A stretch of DNA of 64,000 bases from Azadirachta indica (Eukaryota; Streptophyta; Magnoliopsida; Sapindales; Meliaceae). The stretch spans positions 16,962,457 to 17,026,456 of the forward strand of contig CM040442.1 in assembly GCA_022749755.1 (NCBI GenBank). The letters run 5' to 3'. Below the pieces are notes generated by a model that was not told the DNA's origin, searched no databases, and worked only from the letters and a program-made list of their open reading frames with translations. Below, piece after piece: positions 45,201-55,034 of the stretch; the first letter of the stretch is position 1, and each line of letters starts with the position of its first letter. A program made the translations under genes and the position numbers.

Positions 45201-46180
45201 AAAATTAAATACTTTTTATTTAATTATTAATATAAATTATATATAAATAATTGCAACATTAATAATAAACTTACAATTCTTTCTTCACATAATTTGACAT
45301 TTTCGTTATCATATTCTCCTTTTTTATTTTGATGAGCAAATATCCAAATAACAAAACAGTCAATTTGTACATCTGTTCCAAGTTCACGTATTTATAGACA
45401 TTCAAATCCAAATTTGCAAAATACTTTACATTAAATAAATTAATCAATAATTTAAACACTAGCCAATTCATTTTCCTTATTTACATATCCAAGACGTGAA
45501 AGTCGATATCTATACTTGTTTTGTCTCTACCTCTCTTGTTGAACTTTTCTATGGCTCTATATATATCATTACAATAATATAGTAAAAATTTTAAGTTTAA
45601 ATTAAATTAAATTAAATATAAAAAAATTTAAATGAGCTTACAAGAAAATCTTCTGCCAATCTACTCTTTACAAATGATTGTTAATGTGATTGTTCAATAA
45701 ATTTACAATGTATCCGTGGTTTTTTCAAACTAGCAAGGTCATTTTTGTGTTGCAATAAATATTTCGATGTAAGACGATTCTTAAAGCTTTCCATCTTCCT
45801 GCTACTCTAGATAAAACCTTTTTCTTATAAGCTTTATCAATATCAAAAGCCATCTACAAACAATAGCATGAAATAAAAATTTAAAATAAATTAATTATTA
45901 TAAAAAATAATAACAAAAAAATGATAATTAAGAATTGAAATATGTCAAATCTCAATGCAAATCAATATATTTTCTTTAAATTCTTTTGGCACCCTAAACT
46001 ATGCAATATATGATTGGAACTATTGTACGTGCCAATACACCAATTAAGCTTCCCAACTTTTTTGATGTTTTACGTATTGGTTGACCTTTCTTATTAAATA
46101 CAATAAGTAGCTTATGGCCACCACTTTTTTCTTTCGTAAGCTCTGGCAAAGTTGTTTCACTTCAGCCATTTCTTTTCCTT
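42249..46180 (-). pseudogene. CACTA second gene: Ptta/En-Spm domain, coiled coil, ULP1-like protease
   Basis: Minus-strand exons seen by conceptual translation: 46150-46000 GGHKLLIVFNKKGQPIRK and IGVLARTIVPIIY; 45850-45660 KAYKKKVLSRVAGRWKALR and KSRLAEDFL; these are the Ptta/En-Spm transposase region. The frame 45107-44814 has a Gln/Glu-rich coiled coil (EEQQKMMQEQQHLLIEQNK). About 44500-44390 reads DAIG-FVTWPRDLIIPL, a block usual before the protease. The C48 part is 43889 to about 43755 (FFAPYYHE, donor GA|GTATGT), 43637 to about 43550 (FHWMLAIIDPCNDIIYFLDSL, with catalytic His and Asp), and 42344-42249 (CPKQPTNSEFEYYIMKHMKDII), where the expected SECGYY motif reads SEFEYY, so the nucleophile Cys appears lost. 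Stops in the middle exons show decay. Confidence 0.72.
44814..45107 (-). other. Coiled-coil segment of the CACTA second gene
   Basis: 98 codons open on the minus strand. From residue 44 to 87 the sequence is Glu/Gln/Lys/Leu-rich with heptad spacing (EEQQKMMQEQQHLLIEQNKR, then NNQQMQEKLKSLQSELEAL), a strong coiled-coil. The acceptor lies before MEQVKLRN, as the upstream plus-strand sequence TTTTTTCCTATC suggests. Confidence 0.65.
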
Positions 46181-46832
46181 AAAGAATTTTCTTAAGAAGT
46201 TCCTACATCTTCATGGTTGTCTTCTTGAAAAAAGGTCATGATACTAAAACAAAAAAAAAACATGTGATACTAGTAAAAATATAATTAATTCAGCACTTTA
46301 AAATAAAATAAATGTTACGTACTGAAGAAAATTTAGGATATGTTAATTACTAATGAATAAAATTTAGGATATTTTAATTATTAAGGTAATGTCTAAAAAA
46401 CTTAAAAAATAATTTATATAAATATATTCAAGTTATAACCAACAGATATATACTTATATTATTAACAACTATTTTAATAATAAAAATAAATAAATATATC
46501 ATTAATTGTATTAAGAGAATAATCTCAATTACTGTTAACCTACTAATAAATGACTTAAAAAAATAAGAATATTAACTAAATTAAGGTTCTCACTACTGCA
46601 TTATGAGTTTTTAGGAATCTAAAAAATAAAGCAAGAGATTTACTTTATAATTTACAAATAAAAATAAAGCAAATTGTTGTTTTCTTCATTCACAACCAGT
46701 AAGAAACTCAACAGCAAGGTTGTAGAAGTAATTGCAAACAATGTTAAATTTAAAAATAGTAGCATCTAGAGCCAGTAACAAACATCAATATTTGCTATAA
46801 AAAACTAAAAAATCTGCAGAAACAATTTCAAA

Positions 46833-46892
46833 ACTTACATAGAGAACCAAGTTGCTGCCGTAGTTCTTAAGACTAGTGGTGAGAAGCTTATG
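46833..46892 (-). repeat. Leader block 1, copy in front of second CACTA gene
   Basis: On the minus strand: TTCTCACCACTAGTCTT, then CTACGGCAGCAACTTGGTTC, then TCTAT|GTAAGT, a consensus 5' splice site. The same block with few changes lies at 51734-51791 ahead of the transposase gene. Confidence 0.75.
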
Positions 46893-47498
46893 TGCCTTTT
46901 TCCTCCTACGTAATTCCTGACGAAATCTCAATGTTCTCAATATTCTAGATTATGAGTTTTTTAAGAATCTAAATCCTCCAATTGGTGAAGCTGAAGGTAG
47001 AAAAAATAAAATTAAAACAAGAGAAGGATAGAGGAGCAAGCAGTAAACTATATAGTAGTACTTTTTGTTGGTGAGCATAACTGTAAGCATTAAAGAAAGC
47101 AGCAAAAGCGTAGAAGCAAGGTAGCAGCATAGAACGAAGCTGAAAAATCTGTAGAAATATACATTTTCTTAAAAAAATAAAAGTAATATATTATTAAATA
47201 ATCAGGAAGCCTAGGAAAGACACAAAGAAGCCCAGAGGAAGTTATAAAACAATTACAGGAGCAGCATTGAAAGATGCAACAGCCGCAAATTAAAAGAAAA
47301 AAAAATGCAAAAACCGCTAGCAACAATAGTAGTATCAACAACCAGTAAGAGAAGGGAAGAATAAAATGCTAGTACCAGCAACAGGAATGGCACTTGAGAT
47401 TGAATTCATCAACACGAAACCAAAAACAGAAAGCAAACTCCAAAAAAAACAACCTAACCAATGGAGCAGCAGATTAATAACAGGGCAAAAACAACAAG

Positions 47499-47665
47499 CA
47501 TCAGAGGAGAAAGATTGATTCTAGCAACAATAAATAACTTTCTTTATATTAATATTATAATAATTTTATTGATATTAACTACCTTTAATAATTTTGTTTC
47601 TAATTTTTTTATGTAATTATTATTTATATTCAAATCTAGATCACTTGGTTTTCAACGTGTAATTT
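47499..47665 (-). repeat. Promoter blocks 2 and 3, copy in front of second CACTA gene
   Basis: 47499-47537 (CATCAGAGGAGAAAGATTGA, AGCAACAATAAATAA) matches 51804-51843, and 47545-47665 (TATTAATATTATAATAATTT, TTAATAATTTTGTTTCTAA) matches 52229-52350, in the same order and orientation. Confidence 0.7.
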
Positions 47666-48284
47666 AGATTTTTTTTATTTTCATGATCAATTTAATTGTT
47701 GTGATTATCTTTTCAATTTTTTTAATTTTTTTGTTTTGGTGTTTCTACCGTATGAGCTTGTATTTAACATTAAGGCCTTTTAAACTTCTTATTCATTTTT
47801 TTATTTTCTCACTTTAATCTATTACTTAAAGATTTATTTAAAAAAAATGTATTGACTAAGAATTTTAGTCAAAACAAAGCAGCAGCAAAAGAACACCAGA
47901 ACAGTATAAGCTAACAAACATATACTAAACAATAGCCTAAACAAGCAATCGCTCCAACAAGATTCAAGCTTTATCAGAAGATCAACATAGGACTATAGCA
48001 TAGCCCAACAACAGTGAAGTGTATCCATAATAACCTAAAACCAATTTCTCTTTTGAAGAACTTTTCTATAGCATCTTGGTTGGCTCCGTGGAGAAAAGCT
48101 ATGATACTGCAAGTAAATTTTTAAAAAAAAAACAGTCAGCCATGCTATTTAAAATATGTAATTTATTCAACACTTTAAAGTGAAATAAATATAAATGAAT
48201 AAAATTTATCATATCTTAATACAAAAATGCTTTAAAATAAAATAAATAAAAAAATATAAGAACATATCTATTTGTTCATAATAT

Positions 48285-51200
48285 TTTCAATCCAAATACC
48301 CTCACAATCTGCACGAGCATAGGTTGAATCATTCTCACTGAATGAATCAATTAATACTAAATTTGGTAATGAAGGAGTGAAACATTGATACTCTATGATA
48401 GTGTCACCTAGCTCATCACTGTCATAGTCATAATCCTTTTGAGGGGTTACTTGTACAATTGACCATCTCGCATCAACTAAATCTTATATATAAAATATTT
48501 GCTTTGCTTGTGATGCCAAAATAAATTAGTCAGATTTATGCCCAATCTTATTAAGGTCAACTAATACAAAGCCTAACTCTTCAACTTTGGTCCCATTACC
48601 ACTGTCCACCCAATCATACTTAAATATTGGAATTTTAAACTTGTTATATTTTAAATCCCAAATTTCTTGAATAACTCCATAAAAGGACAAATTCGAAATA
48701 GTTGGATTTTTTTCTTCAGAGCTTGCAATTTGCATGGTATTCACAATTATACTTACTCCACTATTTTGATGTACACGCAAAGCATCTCTTCCTTTTACAT
48801 GGTAACGACATTTGTTGACATCATAACCTTGATATCTTACAACTTCAAATTGTGGTTCACGTGCTATCCACCGTAAGTTTCCGATATATTATTATTTGGA
48901 TTACTTAACTCATAAGCTATCTGCACACATATACACATCATAAAAAATGGTTAATTTTGTATAGATGATTTATTTTGGTACCTTAATATTAATACTAAAT
49001 GTTAGCTACCACTTACTTTGTCACGCAACTAATAAATAAACATGCGGTTGTGTTCATCTTGTAACCACTTCTTTCCTTTAGATTTTTTCGATGCTCTAGC
49101 CTGAATAGCTCCATATGTTCCCTGACATATAAAATAAAAAAGTAATGTTATATATATTTTTTAGACTTAGATAATTAATTTTCAAATAACAAATAAATGA
49201 AATTTTACAACTTACTCAATATACAGTTGAACTTCACTTGTGTTTTCTAATACATATCGATCAGCTTGCTCCCATTGAATGCGATCAATAGTCTCTACCT
49301 TACCTCCTGATAGTGGCCTACCAACAGAATCACTTTCATAAGCTTGACCAGATGGGATTCCAATTGCATCTACATTAGATAAGTATTTTGTGCAAAACTC
49401 AATAGCTTCTTCTGCAATGTAACATTCTGCAATACATCCTTCTGGATGATTATGATTCCCCACATAACCTTTAAAAACTTTCATGAACCATTCAAATGAG
49501 TACATAGTTCACAGATAAACTAGTTTGTATAGTTTAACTTCTCTAATTATATCAAAAAATGATGGATGAAAATATTTTTCAAGTATACATAAGGTCAACA
49601 CAATACTAGTTTGCATTTCATCAACTTTTGCCACATCCATTACTTTTTTGCATAACATATTACAAAGAAAGCAAAATCTAGTAATTGCAAACCTGACATG
49701 CTTAGGTAACACAGAGCGGATTGCCACAAGCAATAATTGTTGCATCAATGTATGACAGTCGTGAGACTTTACACCATAGAGCTTACAATTTTTCATTGAA
49801 ACAACATTTCTAAAATTTGATGAGTATCCTTCTGAACCTTTGCATTAAATAATGTCTTACAAAATCTTCTTTTTTTCATTTGTAAACATTGTGTAACATG
49901 CTGGAGGTAAAATTATCCCTTTACCTGTCCTTGTAAGTGCCAACTCATTCCTTAACCCTATCTCTTTAAGATCTAATCGAGATAAAAGTCCATCTTTGGT
50001 TTTACCTGAAATGTTCAATAGTGTACCAACTATATTATCGCACACATTTTTCTCAATGTGCATAACATCTAAAATATGTCGAATATGAAAAGATTTCCAA
50101 TATTCTAACTAAAAAAATTGACTTTTTCTTCCAACAACTTTCAGTACTACCATTAGAACTTGTAACATGACGCTTGTGTTTTCATTGGGAAAAATGTACC
50201 CATGTAATCTTTTTTAATATTTCTTCACCTGTTAATGGTTTTGGAGCTTTTCTCAATTCCTGTTCACCATTAAAAGCCTTCTTTTGCTTCCTATATGAAT
50301 GATGTAGAGGCAAAAATCTTCTATGACCCATCTAAGCAATCTTTTTACTGTGTTTTAACCTGCAACAATCGCTTTCTTCACTGCACACTAGATGTGCATA
50401 ATGTCCTTTCACTGTATACCTAGATAAATTGCCATATGCTGAAAAATTATTTATTGTCCATAGCAATATTGCTCTTAACTTGAAGTGCTCTTTACAATAT
50501 GCATCATATGTCAAAATACCTTCCTCCATAATTGTTTTAGATCATCAATTAGTGTCTGCAAATAAACATCATTGTTGTTTCCAGGTTGTTTGGACCCAGA
50601 TATCAATAAAGTTAACATCATAAATTTTCTTTTCATGCATAACCATGGTGGAAGATTATAAGTTATCATCACAATAAGCCAATAACTATACCTACTACTA
50701 AGAGAACTATGTGAGTTAATTCCATCAACTACAAGTGCAAGTCGAAGGTTTATTGGATCAATAGCAAAATCTAGCCAAGAGTCATCAACTAGCCTCCATG
50801 TTGGGGAATCAGAAGGATGTCTTAGTATACCATCAATTTCCCTCACATTACATGCCATGTCAAATTCTTTGCTATTTCTACACTTTGAAACATTCTTCTA
50901 AATTAAGGGATCGGTGGAAAATACTATAAAACCTTGACGGGCACACCATTCTTTGGCTCGGTTGAATTCTTGTTAAGCTTTCATCTTACACTCCACATTG
51001 AGGATATATAGTTTCATCTTGAAACCGTTTTTTGTATAATATACAATCATTGGGACAAGCATGTATCTTTTCATATTCCATGCCAAGTTCATTAAGTGTC
51101 TTCTTTGCTTCATACATTGATAGGGGCAACTCATTATTACTTGATAACATGTTAGCAAATAATTTCAACAAATCAGAAAAACATTGGTCAGAAAATCCAT

Positions 51201-51662
51201 ATTTTGCTTTTAGGTTGTACAATTTTACCAAAAAACACAATTTGGTATATTTTGTACAATCAAAATACAATGGCTTCTCGGCATCATCTAATAACTTCTG
51301 AAAAACTTCTACATTACTAGTACAATCATCTTGTGCAACACACACCATCTCTCTAGTATTGTCTATCCCATCATTATTACCATAACATTCAAAACATGAT
51401 TGTTCCACATTTGGTAAATCTGCTCTATAATCACATGATTCTCCATCCAAATCCAAGTGCAATAACTTTTATCAATACCATTAAAAAATAAATGCTCTTT
51501 TATCTCCATAATAGTGTGCACTTTGAAATTGCCACACTTTATGCATGGACAATGTATGGTATTAGGATTCCTTGAATGATGTAATGCAAATTTTAAGAAA
51601 TTATTTACGCCTTTTACAAATGCATGTGATCTCCTATCCATATTCATCCAAGATTTATCCAT
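48285..51662 (-). pseudogene. CACTA transposase (TNP2 family), broken
   Basis: In minus-strand order: transposase-associated domain from MDKSWMNMDRRSHAFVKGV (51662) with CPCIKC; TNP2 core with YEKIHACPNDCILYKK (about 51060), DFAIDPINLRLALVVDGIN and NLPPWLCMKRKFMML (50790-50640), PGNNNDVYLQTLIDDLKQLW; AYCKEHFKLRAILLWTINNF and YAHLVCSE (50500-50380); MHIEKNVCDNIVGTLLN (50063); DUF4218-like LYGVKSHDCHTLMQQLLLVAI (49780) to EKYFHPSFFDI; FKGYVGNHNHPEGCIAECY (49480); and DUF4216-like FYGVIQEIWDLKYNKFKIPIF (48690). The C-terminal end continues to about 48285 after an in-frame stop near 48486. Frames change at least six times and only some of the changes can be introns, so the gene is probably dead. 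This protein cuts and joins CACTA ends when active. Confidence 0.9.
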
Positions 51663-51733
51663 TCTGAAAAGAGTTAATACATATTATTTCTAATTTATGT
51701 CAATATATTTTTATATTAGAGATGATATTAGAG

Positions 51734-52350
51734 ACTTACATAGAGGACCAAGTTGCTGCCGTAGTGCTAGAGACCAGTGGTGAGAAGCTTAAGTAATAGA
51801 GACCATCAGAGGAGAAAGATTAATTTCAGCAACAATAAATAAATGCAACATAACCAGCCAACATCAGTTCCTAGCAGCAGCAAAACCTAAAACCAAAACA
51901 CAATAGCAGCCACAAACAGCAGAAGCAGTGGCAGCCAAATACATAGTAGCTACTAACAAAAATTGTAAGTCAGAAAATCAATTGCATCTTTAGAGAATTG
52001 GTTGACGATATCCGAGAGTAGTAACTCCCGAGAGCAACCAACAAAATCAGCAGAGGAGAAGCAGAACAGCAAACCAGTTACAATAGCAAAAAATGTATCT
52101 CAGCAACAAAAAGCTCATAACAAAACCAGTAACATACAGTAGCAAGCAATAGTTAAAGCTGGCAAAACTATTGCAATTATGACATAACAAAATCCACCAA
52201 AATAGAATAATTTTAGTTTTAACTTTAATTTTATATTATTAATATTATAATAATTTTATTTTAACTTTTTTTTTATTATCTTTTAATAATTATGTTTCTA
52301 AACTTTTTTTATTTAATTATTATTTAATATTTAAATTTAGCTACTCGATT
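51734..52350 (-). promoter_or_regulatory. Leader and upstream region of CACTA transposase gene
   Basis: Carries blocks 1 (51734-51791), 2 (51804-51843) and 3 (52229-52350) shared with the region upstream of the second gene. Block 1 ends on the minus strand in CTCTAT|GTAAGTC, 72 bases before the first Met at 51662, so a 5' UTR intron donor is probable. The stretch 51843-52228 is rich in CAGCAACA-type words. Confidence 0.6.
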
Positions 52351-52581
52351 TTAATGTCTAAGCAAGAATGTTCAATCAAAAGGTAGAAAGAGAGACTATT
52401 CAATTGGAAAAAAGAATAGTTTATTTTTCATTGGATTCCAATATATGTACAACAAACATAATCAAAACAAAAAAAAAAAGAAATAATGTCCTACTGCTCA
52501 TTACTATAATCATTAAATTATATAAGAATAAAATATTGACAATTAATTATTATACAATTCATTATCATTGACTATATTACT

Positions 52582-52817
52582 TTCCAATATTATCTCCTTA
52601 GACAATAATGTTTCAGGAATAACTCCAATGACATAGCATCCACCATCATAAACAGTTTGAGAGATCATACCCATCAAACCAATATTTCCGCCTCCATAAA
52701 CAAGATCAATATTTCTTGCAATGAGCTAAGTGCCAAGCTCAATAACAGCATCTTGTTTCCAGGACTACTGCCACAAAACACATAAATCCTCTCAAATTTT
52801 GATGGCTTGATTTCCAT
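52582..52817 (-). pseudogene. LONELY GUY (LOG) 5' fragment
   Basis: LOG enzymes release active cytokinin bases from riboside monophosphates. On the minus strand ATG at 52815-52817 opens MEIKPSKFERIYVFCGSSPGNK, the LOG N-terminus. After a short deletion with frame change the sequence continues DAVIELG, stop, [20 protein letters not shown], then [20 protein letters not shown]. The phosphate-binding CGSSPG and the GGGNIGLMG stretch are recognisable. The PGGYGT catalytic motif and the rest are absent. A stop lies where Glu-Leu is expected in the ELGxELV region. It is a truncated relic beside the CACTA element and could have been carried by it. Confidence 0.85.
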
Positions 52818-52914
52818 TCTAATGCAATATGCATATTACAATAATTTATCTACAAGTTAAACAACATCATCATCATACATAAACAACTATCAATTAATAA
52901 AATAAAACCAATTT

Positions 52915-53092
52915 TGGTTATATCTTTTATAGATCACAAAAAAATTGGTTTTCGGCGCAAATGAATGCATGGTGTAGTCGCGCCATCAATAGCGCGATCA
53001 CACCACCTCTTCAATCATACTCTCCCCCCTGCATAGTTTTTAGTGCCCCAGCACTCACTACAATCAATTAAAAATAAAACTTTAATTTATTC
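52915..53092 (+). repeat. Partial LTR unit 0, upstream of unit 1
   Basis: GGTTATATCTTTTATAGATCACAAAAAAATTGG corresponds to the middle of a unit, then GTGTAGTCGCGCCATCAATAGCGCG and GCACTCACTACAATCAATTAAAAAT to its end. Unit 1 begins at once at 53093. Confidence 0.65.
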
Positions 53093-53600
53093 TGATAAGT
53101 GTGTCAAAACACATACTTATCATTTACTCTCTTTAATTTGATTTGTTTGTTTAATCTCCACTTACATCAATATTTAACGTCTTTTGGTTGTATTTTTTGT
53201 AAATCACGAGAGAATTGGTCATTCAAAGTGAATTTGACTCTAAATAATTAAATTCGACTAAAAAAGGAAGAGGTTAGGGGATGAAAATGTAAGAAAAGTA
53301 CGGACTAAAACGCAAGTCACCAGGGGACCTATTTGCAAGATTTTTAAATCTTGTAGGACAACTTTGCTAGGCGTGGCTACGCCAAGAGTTAGTGTGCTAG
53401 TGCCATGCATTCTGCCTTAGGCAGAACGCATAGCGCGGCCATGCCATTCATCCTGCTCTTGGCAAAATAAATGGCGCGGCCGCTCCATCAACCACACGAT
53501 TGCACCACCCCTTCAATTATACTCACGGCCCCATGCGATTTTTGGCGCCCTAGCACCCACTACAATCAATTAAAAAATTATTCATAATTGCTTCATTTTA
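53093..53600 (+). repeat. LTR-start repeat, unit 1
   Basis: Starts TGATAAGTGTGTCAAAACACAT-ACTTATCA, itself an inverted repeat, continues TTTACTCTCTTTAATTTGATTT, CACGAGAGAATTGG-CATTCAAAG, AAACGCAAGTCACCAGGGGACC, a GC-rich patch with a small hairpin (53417-53438), and ends CCCACTACAATCAATTAAAAAAT. Same family as 59410, 59940 and 61514. Confidence 0.75.
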
Positions 53601-53650
53601 TGTAAAACAATACATTCAACTAATATAATATTAAATTAATTAAATCATAT

Positions 53651-53941
53651 ATGTATGATGATCATGTGTTGGAAATCTTAAATGGTCTTGATGATGACTA
53701 TAAAGATCTCTGCTCGACTGTGTATGTTCGTGAAGGTCCCATTATGTTTGAAGAACTACATGAAAAACTCACTAATTTTAAAGGGTATGTTAACTATAAA
53801 GCAAGAAAAAATGCTGATCTCCCAAACATGCCTGCTCTACTAACCCAACACAAAAACCTCTTCAATTCACCCATCTTACAAAAAATATTTATCTCCCGAC
53901 ATCTAAAATTTGTGGAATCTATTTTTTCCTTTTTCTCATGA
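53651..53941 (+). pseudogene. Copia gag fragment
   Basis: An open frame of 96 codons. HVLEILNGLDDDYKDLCSTV followed by VREGPIMFEELHEKLTNF is the typical UBN2-type gag of copia elements (LxGL-DDYK-L, R--P-SFEELHEKL). The upstream and downstream parts are missing and after about residue 60 it is non-homologous. No LTR was found near it. Confidence 0.8.
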
Positions 53942-54312
53942 ATTCACTCATTTTAGTCAACCCACTAAAAAAATATTTTTTTAATATTAAACCCTATTAA
54001 ATCATTTTATACTTTCTTTTTTGACTAATAATTCTCTCAATCTATTTAATTCCAACATCTCTCACAATCAAGCCCCACCAATCTTACCTACAACTAGGGA
54101 CCCCAATCATCATATTTCTACTTTCTGCCCCTAACTCTACCATCGAATCTCCTCTTTCTAAAACAAATTTTTTTAATCAAGCCATCAATCTCTTTGTCCG
54201 ACAATTCCATTTCCAAATCTCAATCCTAAAGCCCATTTTTATTAGTTGACCAGCTAGCAAATAATTTCCCTCTTTAAAGACAATTCCCTCAATTCCCCAA
54301 TCAATCTTTGTT
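53942..54312. other. Spacer, no gene seen
   Basis: AT- and pyrimidine-rich. Some proline/serine-rich reading could be decayed gag sequence continuing from 53941 or upstream coding sequence of the DUF620 fragment, but I cannot assign it. Confidence 0.35.
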
Positions 54313-54315
54313 CCT

Positions 54316-55030
54316 CTACTGATTCTTCCCGAATTGGTGCAGTACATGGCTGCCTCCGATGGGCAGAAGTTACACAATTGTATTAAAAATGCCTATGCCA
54401 TGGGAAAGATTAGGATGGTAGCTGCAGAGTTTGAAACTGCTACTATGATAGTTAAGAATAAGAATGCTTGTAGATGTGCGGAGTCGGGTGGATTTATGCT
54501 TTGGCAGATGAATCTAGATGTGGTATGTTGAACTTACAATTGAAGGTTTGGATTTGTGCTTTGGCAGATGAATCCAAATATATAGTATTTTGAACTTGTA
54601 GTTGGAGGTGTGGATTTTTGCTTAACAGATGAATCTAGATATGTGGTATGTTGAACTTACAGTTGGAAGTAATAAGGTTCATACTTGTTGTAATGGCAAG
54701 CTCGTTTGGGGGCATACACTTTAGGATAGTGCCCACACTGTTGAAAAGGCGATGAGACCCTTGCATCGAGAACTTCAAGTAAAGTTTTGTGTGTTAATTT
54801 TAGAGCTCAAAATCAGCTAATTGATATTTTGTGAGATATTTGCTTACTTTCAAATACATATGGTTGGTTGATCTATTTCATGGTCTAGATCTAAGGAAAA
54901 CAACTAGCATGTTTGCTTATGCAAGGTGCATAGGGGAGAAGCAGATTAATGGTGAGGATTACCTCATCCTTAAGTTTTGTGCTGATCCTTCGAAGGCTAT
55001 TAATAATAATAAGTTTTATTTTATAACACC
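54316..55030 (+). pseudogene. DUF620 protein gene fragment
   Basis: From about 54325: LPELVQYMAASDGQKLHNCI, then NAYAMGKIRMVAAEFETATM and NACRCAESGGFMLWQMN, a close match to the plant DUF620 family (GQ-L--S--NAY-MGK-RMVA-EFETAT, KNRNASR-AESGGFVLWQM). After a local triplication (54488-54670) it resumes with SNKVHTCCNGKLVWGHTL and MRPLHRELQ (to about 54778). A donor CAA|GTAAAG follows, then an intron of about 105 bp whose acceptor AG is not intact, and the next exon GLDLRKTTSMFAYARCIGEK to about 55000. It keeps an intron, so it is a DNA duplicate, not a retrocopy. Function of the family is unknown. The remainder of the gene is absent. Confidence 0.82.
54488..54670 (+). repeat. Triplicated 58-63 bp segment inside DUF620 relic
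   Basis: Copies at 54488-54545, 54546-54607 and 54608-54670 each read GT-TGGATTT-TGCTT, AGATGAATC-A-ATAT, GGTATGTTGAACTTACAGTTGGA with changes. A single copy encodes GGFMLWQMN-DVVC-TYN, so normal family members have only one; the expansion disrupts the frame. Confidence 0.85.
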
Positions 55031-55034
55031 TTAA

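Larger units (their letters stand above)
40960..52350 (-). mobile_element. En/Spm (CACTA) DNA transposon with two genes, decayed
   Basis: Two genes on the minus strand, TNP2-type transposase (51662-48285) and a Ptta/En-Spm plus ULP1-like protein (46180-42249), form the usual two-gene set of plant CACTA elements. The left part (41030-41330) has repeated words of the form AAACCGTCTTCTTTTGACGTG, AAACCGTTCTCTTTTG and AAGAAGACTGTTTTTA that look like subterminal repeats. A CACTAAGACAACCC at 40964 is a candidate left end, but no matching right end was found, so outer limits are approximate. Confidence 0.75.

Noticed and set aside
47090..47341. Minus-strand Cys/Phe/Leu-rich frame of 83 codons
   Set aside because: Same repetitive CAGCAGCA-type composition in the CACTA spacer; no family pattern.
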